Part shown: positions 33,167 to 41,219 of the stretch, in pieces
Layout: every line of letters begins with the position of its first letter
How positions within the stretch are numbered: position 1 is the first letter of the stretch
Origin: Phycisphaerales bacterium
Lineage (GTDB): Bacteria > Planctomycetota > Phycisphaerae > Phycisphaerales > UBA1924
NCBI GenBank assembly: GCA_020846975.1
Contig: JADLCX010000060.1
Span: forward strand, 45,802 to 109,801
Length of the DNA: 64,000 nucleotides
Direction of reading: 5' to 3'
The notes under the pieces: generated by a model
Databases searched by the model: none
Seen by the model: only the letters and a program-made list of their open reading frames with translations
Told to the model about the DNA's origin: nothing
Translations under genes and position numbers: made by a program

Positions 33167-33574
33167 TCAGGCGGCGGAGGGAAGCTCGGCCTGGGCGTTG
33201 ATGAGTTCGCGGCAGGAGGTCTCGCAGGTTCGGCAGGCATCGACGAGCTTGCGGAGCTGCTCGATGTTGGTGCCGTCGCAGCGGTCGGCGGCGTCGCGGC
33301 AGATGCGGGCGGCGACGGCGCACATCTCCATGAAGCGCTGGGAGCCTCGCATCATGAAAGTGGCGGCGACCTGGCAGGCGTCGGCGCAGTCGAGGAGGCA
33401 GCGGACGCGGGCGGGCTCGATGGCCGCGCCGCCCATGTCGCGGAGGCAGGTGAGGGTGATGATCGCGCCGCGCTGGCAGGCGAGGCAGCGGTCGATGCAC
33501 TCCTGCATCATGGAAGCGGGCGTCGGGCGCGAGGGGTTCGCCGCCGTGCTGGGGGTGGCGTGGAGCGTACTCAT
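33167..33574 (-). CDS. Four-helix-bundle copper-storage-like protein (DUF326/Csp)
   Basis: 135 residues with 13 cysteines, most in helical spacing that points them into a bundle core: ECIDRCLACQ, TCLRD, RCLLDCADACQ, EMCAVAARICRDAADRC, DACRTCETSCREL. This is the DUF326/Csp pattern; known members bind many Cu(I) ions in the bundle. No signal peptide, so a cytosolic Csp3-like form is expected. No copper pump lies adjacent; the P1B-4 pump at 11.5 kb is of another metal subgroup. Confidence 0.85.
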   Translation of the reverse strand: MSTLHATPSTAANPSRPTPASMMQECIDRCLACQRGAIITLTCLRDMGGAAIEPARVRCLLDCADACQVAATFMMRGSQRFMEMCAVAARICRDAADRCDGTNIEQLRKLVDACRTCETSCRELINAQAELPSAA

Positions 33575-33706
33575 CCGAGGAGGAGGATCGGCCGGGCATG
33601 GGGGCGGGCTTGTGTGCGCGTGGGCCGAAAGAGCGAGGTGGGTACGGAGTGGGGGGGTGGGAAAAGTGTGCGGGCGGCGCGGTTGAGGGTTCTCGGGCGT
33701 CGAGGC

Positions 33707-35041
33707 TCAGGGTTGCGCCGGGATTGGACGGTGTGCAGGCGCGTGTGCTTGTGGGAGGAGGGATGGTGAGCGACGAACGACCGCGCCGGTCTTTGCCCGC
33801 GGGGTGCGTGACTGTCCTCCCGACGGATCAAACATCGGCGGGGACGCCGATGTCACGGCCTGATCGAGATCAGCGATCAGGTCGTCGGCATCTTCGAGCC
33901 CGATCGAGAGCCGAACGAGGTCTTCGGGGAGCTGGCGGCGGGCCCGGACCTCGGCGGGGATGCTGGCGTGGGACATGCGGCAGGGGAGGCTGGCGGTGGA
34001 GTTGATGCTGCCGAAACTCACGGCGATGGGGAACAGGCGTAGGGACTCGACGAGCCGTCGCGAGAGCTCGATGTCGCCGGTGCGGAAGGTGATGACGACA
34101 CCGCCGCCCCCGCCGCGCGCCTGGCGAGCGTGGATGTCGCGTCCGGGCGCGTGGGCCAGCCCGGGGTAGCCGACCTCGAAGGCCGCCGGGTGTGAGGCGA
34201 GGAAGTCGGCGACGGTGCGGGCCGTGGCCTGCTGGCGGTCGATGCGGACACCCAGCGTTTTCAGGCCGCGGAGGAGGAGGAAGGAGTCGAAGGGCGAGAG
34301 CGCGGCGCCCTCGGCGTTCTGGATGAAGGCGAGTTCTTCGGCGAGACCGGGGTCGCGGACGATGAGCGCGCCGGCGGTGACATCGCCGTGGCCGTTGAGG
34401 AGTTTGGTGGCGGAGTGCAGGACGATGTCGGCGCCCCCCCCGTCAAGTTCAAGGGGTCGCTGGAGCCACGGGGACATGGCGGTGGAATCGACGAGGACGC
34501 GGGCGCGCGGGCCCTGAGCGCGTGCCGCGGCGACAACGGCGCGGATGTCGACGATGCGGAGGAGCGGGTTGGTGGGGGTCTCGAAGTGGATGAGCCTCGT
34601 GCGCGGCGAGAAGGCGCGGGCGAGTTGAGCGGGGTCGGTGAAGTCGGCGTAACGGACGGTGACGCCGCGGGGTTCGAGCAGGCGCGAGAAGAGGCGGTAA
34701 CTCCCGCCGTAGAGATCGTCGCAGGCGACCAGTTCATCGCCGGGGAGGAGCGTGCGCGTGGCGGCGGTGAGCGCGGCGAGGCCGCTGGCGAAGGCGAAGG
34801 CGCGGGTGGTCTCGGGTGCGCCTGGATTCTCGAGTGCGGCGAGCTGACGTTCGAGGACATCGCGCGTGGGATTGCCGGATCGGGAGTAGTCGTACCGGCC
34901 GAACTCGAGCGCGGACTCCTGCGCGAACGTGGCGGTCTGGTAGATGGGCGTCGCGCTGGGGTGGAGGGGGTCGTTCGGCGCGGCGGCGAAGGCGACGGTG
35001 CGGGTGTACTCACCGATGGTGGGGGGTTGTGGGTGCGCCAT
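33707..35041 (-). CDS. PLP-dependent transsulfuration enzyme (cystathionine gamma-synthase/lyase-like), extended C-terminus
   Basis: 444 residues from ATG 35041. Cys/Met metabolism PLP family: ATPIYQTATFAQ, YDYSRSGNPTRDVLERQLAALE, FASGLAALTA, DDLYGGSYRLF, FETPTNPLLRIVDI and the cofactor lysine in HSATKLLNGHGDV (Lys ~213). The usual VDNT is VDSTA here. The family's normal end (VRLSIGLEDADDLIADLDQA) is followed by ~45 extra Pro/Ser/Arg residues that begin at a copy of the 20-base palindrome. The start overlaps the aspartokinase stop by one base. Probably acts in the homoserine to methionine or cysteine branch; exact reaction not decidable. Confidence 0.87.
   Translation of the reverse strand: MAHPQPPTIGEYTRTVAFAAAPNDPLHPSATPIYQTATFAQESALEFGRYDYSRSGNPTRDVLERQLAALENPGAPETTRAFAFASGLAALTAATRTLLPGDELVACDDLYGGSYRLFSRLLEPRGVTVRYADFTDPAQLARAFSPRTRLIHFETPTNPLLRIVDIRAVVAAARAQGPRARVLVDSTAMSPWLQRPLELDGGGADIVLHSATKLLNGHGDVTAGALIVRDPGLAEELAFIQNAEGAALSPFDSFLLLRGLKTLGVRIDRQQATARTVADFLASHPAAFEVGYPGLAHAPGRDIHARQARGGGGGVVITFRTGDIELSRRLVESLRLFPIAVSFGSINSTASLPCRMSHASIPAEVRARRQLPEDLVRLSIGLEDADDLIADLDQAVTSASPPMFDPSGGQSRTPRAKTGAVVRRSPSLLPQAHAPAHRPIPAQP
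33833..33852. repeat. 20-base palindrome, REP-like family (copy 3)
   Basis: CATCGGCGGGGACGCCGATG forms a CATCGGCG/CGCCGATG stem. It lies in the 3' part of the transsulfuration gene that ends at 33707, exactly where family homology ends and the extra tail begins. Confidence 0.6.
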
Positions 35042-35865
35042 CAGGCCGCGCTCCCCTCAGTCGCAAGCGCGGGCTCGGAGATCCGGCGTGCCAGAGCGCT
35101 CGGGCCGTGGCCGACGAGCGTGCCGTGTGTGGAGCCGAGGCAGGAGACGGTGAACTCCAGAGCGCGTGAGCGGGCGTAGCGCACCGCCTTGTGCTGGACG
35201 ATGCCCTCGTCGAGTTCGAGGACATCGGCGTAGGTCACGGACTCGTAGCGTCGTGCGGGCGGCTCGCTTTCCTCGCGGGTCGCGGCGGGGTCGCGGTCGT
35301 AGAGCCCGTCCACATCCTTGAGCAGGCGACAGGCGGCGCCGATCTCGGCCGCGATGAAGAGCGCGGAGAGGTCGGAGCCGCCGCGGCCCAGCAGCGTGGT
35401 GTGGCCGCGCTGTGCGCAGCGGCCGATGAAGCCGGGGACGACGAGAACGGGGGCTTCGTCGAGGGCGCGGCGGATGGCGGCGGCGTCGAGCGCGACGGCC
35501 TGGGCGTCGAGGGTGGGGCCGTGCGTGCGCAGGCCGATCGCGGCGGAATCGCGGACACGGGCCTCGATTCCGGCGCGGTGGAGGGCGAGGGCAAGGAGGG
35601 CGATGGCGCCGGCCTCGCCGGTGGCAAGGAGCGCGGCGAGGGCGTCATCGGGCGGGTTGGGGCCGTACCGCCGGGCGTGGGCGATGAGGTCGTCGGTGGT
35701 GGAACCGAGCGCGGAGACGACGGCGACGACGCGGCGCCCATGCCGGATGACGCGGTCGATCTCCTCGACGGCGTCGATGAGCCGTCCCTCGTGCGGGAGC
35801 ACGGACGAGCCAAACTTGAGCACGACGATGGGGGTGAGCGCGGCGGGGTTGGTGTGGTTAGACAA
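35041..35865 (-). CDS. Aspartokinase-like amino-acid kinase without ACT domains
   Basis: 274 residues. Kinase motifs: VVLKFGSSVLPHEGRL (phosphate loop), RRVVAVVSALGSTTDDLI, VVPGFIG, TLLGRGGSDLSALFIA, LLKDVDGLYDRDPA and the end VTYADVLELDEGIVQHKAVRYARSRA. This is the catalytic half of aspartate kinase, first step from aspartate to homoserine, Met, Thr and Lys. Normal aspartokinases have ~400-460 residues with two ACT domains for feedback control; here these are absent, so allosteric control by amino acids is not expected. The start overlaps the upstream gene by 8 bases. Operon control by the SAM-riboswitch candidate may substitute. Confidence 0.85.
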   Translation of the reverse strand: MSNHTNPAALTPIVVLKFGSSVLPHEGRLIDAVEEIDRVIRHGRRVVAVVSALGSTTDDLIAHARRYGPNPPDDALAALLATGEAGAIALLALALHRAGIEARVRDSAAIGLRTHGPTLDAQAVALDAAAIRRALDEAPVLVVPGFIGRCAQRGHTTLLGRGGSDLSALFIAAEIGAACRLLKDVDGLYDRDPAATREESEPPARRYESVTYADVLELDEGIVQHKAVRYARSRALEFTVSCLGSTHGTLVGHGPSALARRISEPALATEGSAA

Positions 35866-37207
35866 GGGCGGGCTCCTGCGCGGGCGTGGTCGTGGCGGTC
35901 GTTGTGGAGGTGTGGGTGACGAAAGACTCCGCGCTGGTTCGCGGGGCTTGACCCCGCTGCCCCGCCCCCCCCCCCTCCCCCGACGAGCCGGACATCGGCG
36001 GGGATGCCGATGCCGCGGCGAGGGCTTGATCGAGGTCGGCGATGATGTCGCTCACATCTTCGAGACCGACGGAGAGACGGATGAGGCCGTCGGCTATCCC
36101 GGCCGCGGCGCGCTGCTCGATGGGGACATCGCCGTGCGTCATGGTGACGGGGTGGGTGACGAGCGATTCGACGGCGCCGAGGCTCTCGGCGAGGCTGACG
36201 AGTCGGAGCGCGTTGAGAACGCGCGTGCCGGCTTCGACGCCGCCCTTGACCTCGAACGAGACGACCCCGCCGTGGAGCGGTTCATCGGCGCCCGCGCGGA
36301 GATGCTGGCGCTGGGCGAGCGCGTGCTGCGGAAAGGACGCGAGGCCTGGATAGAACACGCGCTCGATGGCGCGGTGCGATTCGAGGTGGGCGGCGACGCG
36401 CTGAGCGGCGCGGGAGTGCTCGCGGATGCGCAGGGGCAGGGTTTTCAGGCCGCGGAGCGTGAGCCAGGCGTCGAACGGGGCCTGGATCGTTCCGAGGGTC
36501 TTGCGTGTGAAGCGGAAGCGGTCGAGGAGCGCGGGATCGCGTGCGGTGAGCGCGCCGCCGATGGCGGCGTTGTGACCCTCGATGTGCTTGGTGGTGGAGT
36601 AGACGGCGATATCGGCGCCGAGGGCCAGCGGGCGTTGAAGGACCGGGGTGAGGAAGGTGTTGTCGACCGCGAGCAGCGAGCCGGCGTTGTGGGCGATCGC
36701 GGCGATGGCGCGGATGTCGCTGAGCCTGAGCGTGGGGTTGGCCGGGGTCTCGATGAAGACCAGGCGCGTGCGCGCCGAGATCGCCGCGGCGACAAGAGCG
36801 GGGCGCGAGGTGTCGATGAAGCGGGCGACAATGCCGAGCCCGGAAAGGACCTGCTGGAGGAGGCGAACAGTGCCGCCATAGACAACTTCGGAAACGATAA
36901 CCTCATCGCCGGACTTGAGCAGCGAGAGGAAGAGGGTGGTCTCTGCGGCGAGTCCGCTGGAGAAGCAGACCGCGGGGAGTGCTCCATCAACGCGCCCGGC
37001 TTCGAGCGCGCCGAGCGAGCGTTCGAGCGCATCGACGGTCGGGTTGCTGGCGCGGGAGTAGCTGTGCCCCCGGTGCGACCCGACGGCCTCGTGCACGTAG
37101 GTCGTGGATTGGACGATGGGGGTGAGGATGCTGCCGGTGGAGGGGTCGGGCTCGAGGCCGGCACGCACGGCGAGCGTGGCGTCGCGCGTGGAAGTCGAAA
37201 CTGGCAT
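35858..37207 (-). CDS. Cystathionine gamma-synthase-like PLP enzyme, extended C-terminus
   Basis: About 449 residues from ATG 37207, the codon inside the proposed regulatory hairpin. Family motifs: LTPIVQSTTYVHEAV, YSRASNPTVDALERSLGALE, CFSSGLAAETT, YGGTVRLLQQVL, FIETPANPTLRL, VDNTFLTPVLQRPL and the cofactor lysine in YSTTKHIEGHNAAIGG (Lys ~207). Likely makes cystathionine or homocysteine from an activated homoserine. After the normal end (SVGLEDVSDIIADLDQAL) come ~50 Ser/Thr/Pro-rich residues starting at a palindrome copy. First gene of the three-gene unit. Confidence 0.88.
   Translation of the reverse strand: MPVSTSTRDATLAVRAGLEPDPSTGSILTPIVQSTTYVHEAVGSHRGHSYSRASNPTVDALERSLGALEAGRVDGALPAVCFSSGLAAETTLFLSLLKSGDEVIVSEVVYGGTVRLLQQVLSGLGIVARFIDTSRPALVAAAISARTRLVFIETPANPTLRLSDIRAIAAIAHNAGSLLAVDNTFLTPVLQRPLALGADIAVYSTTKHIEGHNAAIGGALTARDPALLDRFRFTRKTLGTIQAPFDAWLTLRGLKTLPLRIREHSRAAQRVAAHLESHRAIERVFYPGLASFPQHALAQRQHLRAGADEPLHGGVVSFEVKGGVEAGTRVLNALRLVSLAESLGAVESLVTHPVTMTHGDVPIEQRAAAGIADGLIRLSVGLEDVSDIIADLDQALAAASASPPMSGSSGEGGGAGQRGQAPRTSAESFVTHTSTTTATTTPAQEPALV
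35993..36012. repeat. 20-base palindrome, REP-like family (copy 4)
   Basis: CATCGGCGGGGATGCCGATG, with a CATCGGC/GCCGATG stem. It is placed at the same relative site as copy 3, in the 3' end of the other transsulfuration gene, where homology stops and the tail begins. Confidence 0.6.
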
Positions 37208-37224
37208 GGGAGCGTCTCCATGCC
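37203..37224 (-). promoter_or_regulatory. Hairpin masking ribosome site and start codon
   Basis: On the minus strand GGCATGGAG, a 3-base loop (ACG), then CTCCCATGCC can fold with one bulge into a ~9-bp stem. It traps the GGAG ribosome site and the ATG of the first transsulfuration gene. It lies ~110 bases after the SAM-riboswitch candidate and could be its expression platform (translation control). Confidence 0.5.
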
Positions 37225-37334
37225 ATCTTCGAGAACCGTGTTGGGCAATGGCGGTGGCCGACGATCGGTCACCCGGTTTGCTGATCCCCACCGACGATCC
37301 GGTGTGTCAGCCCCATCGCTGCGAAGGCTCAACG

Positions 37335-37424
37335 GCCGTTCGCTGGCTCGGCACCGCGGTCGATTTCTCGACTCGGTTGCCGCCCGGACCTGTGCTGTTG
37401 GGCACGGCCGGGTCTCTTAATGGC
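37335..37424 (-). promoter_or_regulatory. Candidate SAM riboswitch (SAM-I/IV clan)
   Basis: On the minus strand the three conserved boxes of the SAM-I clan occur in order with fitting spacing: AAGAG (37417-37413), GGCAACC (37381-37375) and GGTGCCGA (37355-37348). Between the first two, CCCGG...CCGGG forms the P2-like stem with a GTGC/GCAC inner helix. After GGCAACC, GTCGA-GAAA-TCGAC forms a perfect P3. GCCATT and AACGGC (5 of 6 pairs) can close P1. It lies 128 bases upstream of a cystathionine gamma-synthase-like gene, the classic target. Not tested with a covariance model. Confidence 0.65.
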
Positions 37425-37874
37425 GGGAGGAGGCTAGCGGGCCGCGGGCACGAGTCAAACGCTGGGGTGGTGGATGAACGGTGAAATCGTGAAGCACGGC
37501 GCGGGTGGCGTGCGGGCGCGACCTTTTTGTTGAGCACGCGCGTAAGTTCGTGCGCTCACAAGGCTTGCGCCACGCGCAAGTGCTTATAAAGCAAGCGACT
37601 AGGAAGTCCGGAATATCCGAAGCTCGCGCGGGTTGCGCGATCGTGGCTTGCGGAGCGAGTGGCCGCGGGTTAGGCTGAAAAGGCGGCGAAGATCCCCGAA
37701 GCGTTGTCGCCGCGCTGGCCCGGATTTCGCGAGATCTCAACGCCAACGAGCGGATCGATCAGCAGGATGGTGAATGACGATTCGTAACCGATGAAGCAAG
37801 GTACGGATTTGGCAGGGGGCCTTGGGGTAGCGTCTCGGCACCTCACACCGCGGTGTGCAAATCGGAGATTCCCC
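37425..37874. other. Divergent intergenic region with small hairpins
   Basis: About 450 bases between divergent genes, with lower GC around 37500-37640. CTTGCGC (37564-37570) pairs with GCGCAAG (37574-37580), directly followed by TGCT-TATA-AAGCA-type pairing. Promoters for both directions must lie here. No gene is supported. Confidence 0.35.
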
Positions 37875-39800
37875 ATGCGAACGGCACGAAGCGTTTGGAT
37901 CGCGTCGGTGTTGGTGGGTGTGTGCGGGGCGGCGGTATCGGCACGGGCGGCGTCGATCGATGTGATCGCGTGCACCGGTCCGAACGTGGGTTCGATCGAC
38001 GCGAGCGGCGCGCCCCTGACGCTGATCGAGCACGCCTCTGCGAGCCCGAACGGGCACATCGTGGTGGTGGGGCGGCGGGCCGGCACATCGACGCAGTCGG
38101 TGTGGGTGCGTTCGCCGGAGGGGGCGTGGGCACGGCGCATCGAGACGGGCGCGACGACGGTGGCGGGGCTGAGCGACGGGCGCGTGACCGGGGCGCTGCT
38201 GGGCGTGCCGGTGGTGAACGACCAGGGCGATGTGATGATCGTCGCGCCGGTGACCTCGGGAGCAGCGACCCCCGCGCTGGCGAGATTCGCGCCGGACGGG
38301 ACGAGCCGGTTGCTGCTGCGCTTCAACGCCTCGACCGGGCCGGGCGTGCCCTCGGGCGGGCCGGTGTCGTTCATGGGCTCGTCGATGGATTCGTGGCGGC
38401 TGAACCGGGCATCTTCCGTGTTTTCGAGCCGCAACGTGGGCATGTTCGGCAACTCGGCGATGTCGAGCTTCTTCACGCAGTTGACCGCGGTTGTGCGCGA
38501 CGGCGTGAACGGCGCTCCGCCCGGCGGCTCGGGCACCGCGCTCTCGGTGAGCTCGTCCGGCGACGCGGCGACGTCGGCCTCGGGCTATACGGCGCAGCGG
38601 ATCTCGACGGGCGCGTACGGTCGTGAGGACCTGTCGGGCATGGTGGTCTTCAACCCCTACGGCGTCGGTTCGCTCGCGGTGCGCGATCGCGCGACGCCGA
38701 TCGAGGGGCAGCTCGACCGGTACGTGCTGAGCAGCACGCCCATGGGCATCGTCCAGGATCCCTCCGCGCCGGGGTCGAGAATCGGTATCAACAGCACGGG
38801 CGAGATCGCGTTTGTCGGCCGGTACGGAGCGGTGGAGCAGACGACGGGCTCGACGAACCCGTCCACCGGCCCGATCTTCAACCCGACGGCGGGGACCATG
38901 GCGATCCTGACCAAGGTGCATGGCCGCGGCGCGCGGGTGGTGGCCGAGGCGGTGACGAGCGGCGCGCCGGGCCTGCCGGGCCTGGAGGGTTACCGGTTCG
39001 TCTCGTTCGGCTCGCCGATGCTCAACACCAAGGGGCAGGTGGCGTTCACGGCGAGCATCGGCGGTCCGGGCGGCTCGGCCACATCGATCTGGACGACCGA
39101 CCCGAACGGTCAACTACGACTCATCGCGATGACGGGCGTGACCGGCGGGCCGGGCGCGCCCCCGGCGGACTTGGGCGGGGTGTTCACAAGCATCGCGACG
39201 ACGCCCGAGCCGAGCATCAACCGCAACGGACAGGTCACGTTCACGGCGTACACCACTTCCGGCTTGACACTGATGGCGTTTGACCCGTCGCTGGGGCTGT
39301 GCGCGCTGGCTCGGAACGGGCGAGTCGTCGCGCTGCCGAACGGCGGCACGGGTCACGTTCAGATGACGGCCGCGAGCGAGATCGGCGGACGGCCGCTGCT
39401 CTCGACGGGCAATGACGATGGGCTGCCCACGCTGCTCACGGACACGGGTCGGGCGATCCTGCGGGCCAGTGTGACGAACCTGGGCGCCGCGGTGCTCTCG
39501 ATCGAGATCCCCACGGTCCGCGGCGGGTGCTGCGTGGGCAGCACGTGCGAGGTGCGGGCGCTGTTCGATTGCTCGAGCGCGGGTACGGTGTTCGTCGGCG
39601 ACAACACGATGTGCTCGCCGACGTCGGGGTGCTGCATCGCGGACTTCGACCACAACGCGCTGGTCTCGACCGACGACCTGTTCAGTTACATCGACTCGTG
39701 GATCGGGCGTGAGACGCTGGCGGACTCGGACATGAACGGTTCGGTGACGCTCAACGATCTGACGACGTTTATCGGCTCGTATGTGACCGGTTGCCGCTGA
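37875..39800 (+). CDS. Secreted repeat protein with dockerin-like C-terminus
   Basis: About 641 residues from ATG 37875, which starts a signal peptide (RTARSVWIASVLVGVCGAAVSARA). The long middle has recurring 'inspection' motifs such as INSTGEIAFVGRY, MLNTKGQVAFTASIGG and SINRNGQVTFTAYT. This pattern of secreted planctomycete beta-propeller-like proteins places Asn-x-x-Gly-x-Val-x-Phe in each blade. The end has Cys pairs (GGCCVGSTC, GCCIADFDHNALVSTDDLFSYI) and a second Asp-rich loop (DSDMNGSVTLNDLTTFIGSY) ending GCR: a dockerin-type calcium module. Probably extracellular. Partner and ligand unknown. Confidence 0.78.
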   Translation: MRTARSVWIASVLVGVCGAAVSARAASIDVIACTGPNVGSIDASGAPLTLIEHASASPNGHIVVVGRRAGTSTQSVWVRSPEGAWARRIETGATTVAGLSDGRVTGALLGVPVVNDQGDVMIVAPVTSGAATPALARFAPDGTSRLLLRFNASTGPGVPSGGPVSFMGSSMDSWRLNRASSVFSSRNVGMFGNSAMSSFFTQLTAVVRDGVNGAPPGGSGTALSVSSSGDAATSASGYTAQRISTGAYGREDLSGMVVFNPYGVGSLAVRDRATPIEGQLDRYVLSSTPMGIVQDPSAPGSRIGINSTGEIAFVGRYGAVEQTTGSTNPSTGPIFNPTAGTMAILTKVHGRGARVVAEAVTSGAPGLPGLEGYRFVSFGSPMLNTKGQVAFTASIGGPGGSATSIWTTDPNGQLRLIAMTGVTGGPGAPPADLGGVFTSIATTPEPSINRNGQVTFTAYTTSGLTLMAFDPSLGLCALARNGRVVALPNGGTGHVQMTAASEIGGRPLLSTGNDDGLPTLLTDTGRAILRASVTNLGAAVLSIEIPTVRGGCCVGSTCEVRALFDCSSAGTVFVGDNTMCSPTSGCCIADFDHNALVSTDDLFSYIDSWIGRETLADSDMNGSVTLNDLTTFIGSYVTGCR

Positions 39801-39881
39801 TGCGGCGGGCCGGCGGGGAACGGCGTCGCGGAGCGGGCTGGCGGGGGGGCGGGGGGGAGTTCGCGCCGGCGGCGGCGGAGT

Positions 39882-41039
39882 TCAGCAGCCGGTGAAGTAC
39901 GCGGCCAGGAAGTCGAAGATGTCCTGCACGCTGATGGCCCCGGAGGCGTTGAAATCGCCCTGCGGACCGGCCGCGAAGTAGGCGGCGAGGAAATCGAACA
40001 GGTCCTGCACGGTGACCTCGTACGTGCCGTTGACATCCGCCGGGCAGCAGAGCGAGATCTGGTTGATCGGGTTGGCGCAGGCGGTGTTGTCGCCGCGATA
40101 GGAACCCGCGAACGTGGTCGCGCAGGCGCGCTGGGTGGTGACGAGGCAGCCGCCGCTGCGGCAGCACCCGCCGGAGGGGATGGTGGCTTGGATGGTGAGC
40201 GTGACTCGACCGGAAAACTCGCCGGAGCAGGAATCGCTCACGGCGGCCGGCGCGGGGTTGGTCATGACATCATCGACGACCGCGCCGATGCTGGCAAAGA
40301 CGATCGGGCGCCGCGCGGGGTACGCGCCGCCTCCGGACCATCCCGGCGAGACTTCGAGCGTGCCCGAGCCGGTCACGGGCGCGCTGGTGCGTTCGGGGTG
40401 GTAGCCGGTTGTGAACCCCGCGCCGCATAGGCGCGCGGAGGGATCGATCGGGCATGTGACATCGATACCACCCTGGCAGATGATGCCATCTTCGGGCCAG
40501 TTGGGCGCGACGGCTTCGTACGGTGTCGCGGCGCTGGCCGAGTACTCCCACTGGTAGCCGACGCGGTAGGCCGCCCCGGCGGGGCCATCGATCTCGAGGG
40601 GGATGGCCGCGTTGATCTCGGTGTGGCCGCCCGCGCGATACCCGCACGCGGTCTGGGTGGTGGAGTGGTTGGTGACCGCCCGGAAATAGACGACGACCTG
40701 CGCGGTCCCATCGCCGCCGATGCCGACGACCGCGGTCGAGTCGGCTGTGGTCGTGCCGGTGCCGACACCGACGGCCTGGGGAATGGATGCCGCGATCGCG
40801 CCGAAACTGAACGTCTCGGCGAGGTACTCGAACCCGGGAACAAGTTTGTTGTCGCTGACGACCAGCGGTTGATAGTCACGCACGCCGCAACCGGGGTTGC
40901 CGAGGGCGGTGGCCTGCGAATCGCAATAAAGAAGCGTACCGGACTCAGCGCCGGAGACATCGAGCCGCCACACGGGTTGGGCGCTCGAAGCCGAGGCGCA
41001 CAACGCCACCCAACACATCGCAAGTTGCGCTCTGGGCAT
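39882..41039 (-). CDS. Secreted protein with paired dockerin-like EF-hands
   Basis: 385 residues with signal peptide RAQLAMCWVALCASASSAQ. A beta-rich body with many cysteines (YCDSQATALGNPGCGVRD; ACGYRAGGH; SDSCSGEFSGRVTLTIQ) has no recognised enzyme motif. A Cys-rich linker (GGCCRSGGCLVTTQRAC) leads to two near-identical repeats: DVNGTYEVTVQDLFDFLAAYF and DFNASGAISVQDIFDFLAAYF, ending GC. These are dockerin/EF-hand-like calcium loops typical of planctomycete secreted proteins. Convergent with the preceding gene, which ends in the same kind of module, so both may bind a common surface partner. Confidence 0.78.
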   Translation of the reverse strand: MPRAQLAMCWVALCASASSAQPVWRLDVSGAESGTLLYCDSQATALGNPGCGVRDYQPLVVSDNKLVPGFEYLAETFSFGAIAASIPQAVGVGTGTTTADSTAVVGIGGDGTAQVVVYFRAVTNHSTTQTACGYRAGGHTEINAAIPLEIDGPAGAAYRVGYQWEYSASAATPYEAVAPNWPEDGIICQGGIDVTCPIDPSARLCGAGFTTGYHPERTSAPVTGSGTLEVSPGWSGGGAYPARRPIVFASIGAVVDDVMTNPAPAAVSDSCSGEFSGRVTLTIQATIPSGGCCRSGGCLVTTQRACATTFAGSYRGDNTACANPINQISLCCPADVNGTYEVTVQDLFDFLAAYFAAGPQGDFNASGAISVQDIFDFLAAYFTGC

Positions 41040-41219
41040 CGGCTCTCCTCGCCGGCGGCATGGCCGGCCCGACCTCGCGGACGCAGACGACCAAGTTTAT
41101 CAGAACTTGTGGGTTGTGCATCCCTTACAGAACCAGACTTCAAGTGCCCTGGCGGTCTTGGGCTGATGGGGAAGCGTGGTTTCAGCCAGAATCGCTCATG
41201 CCGGAGCGTTCGGCAGGCG

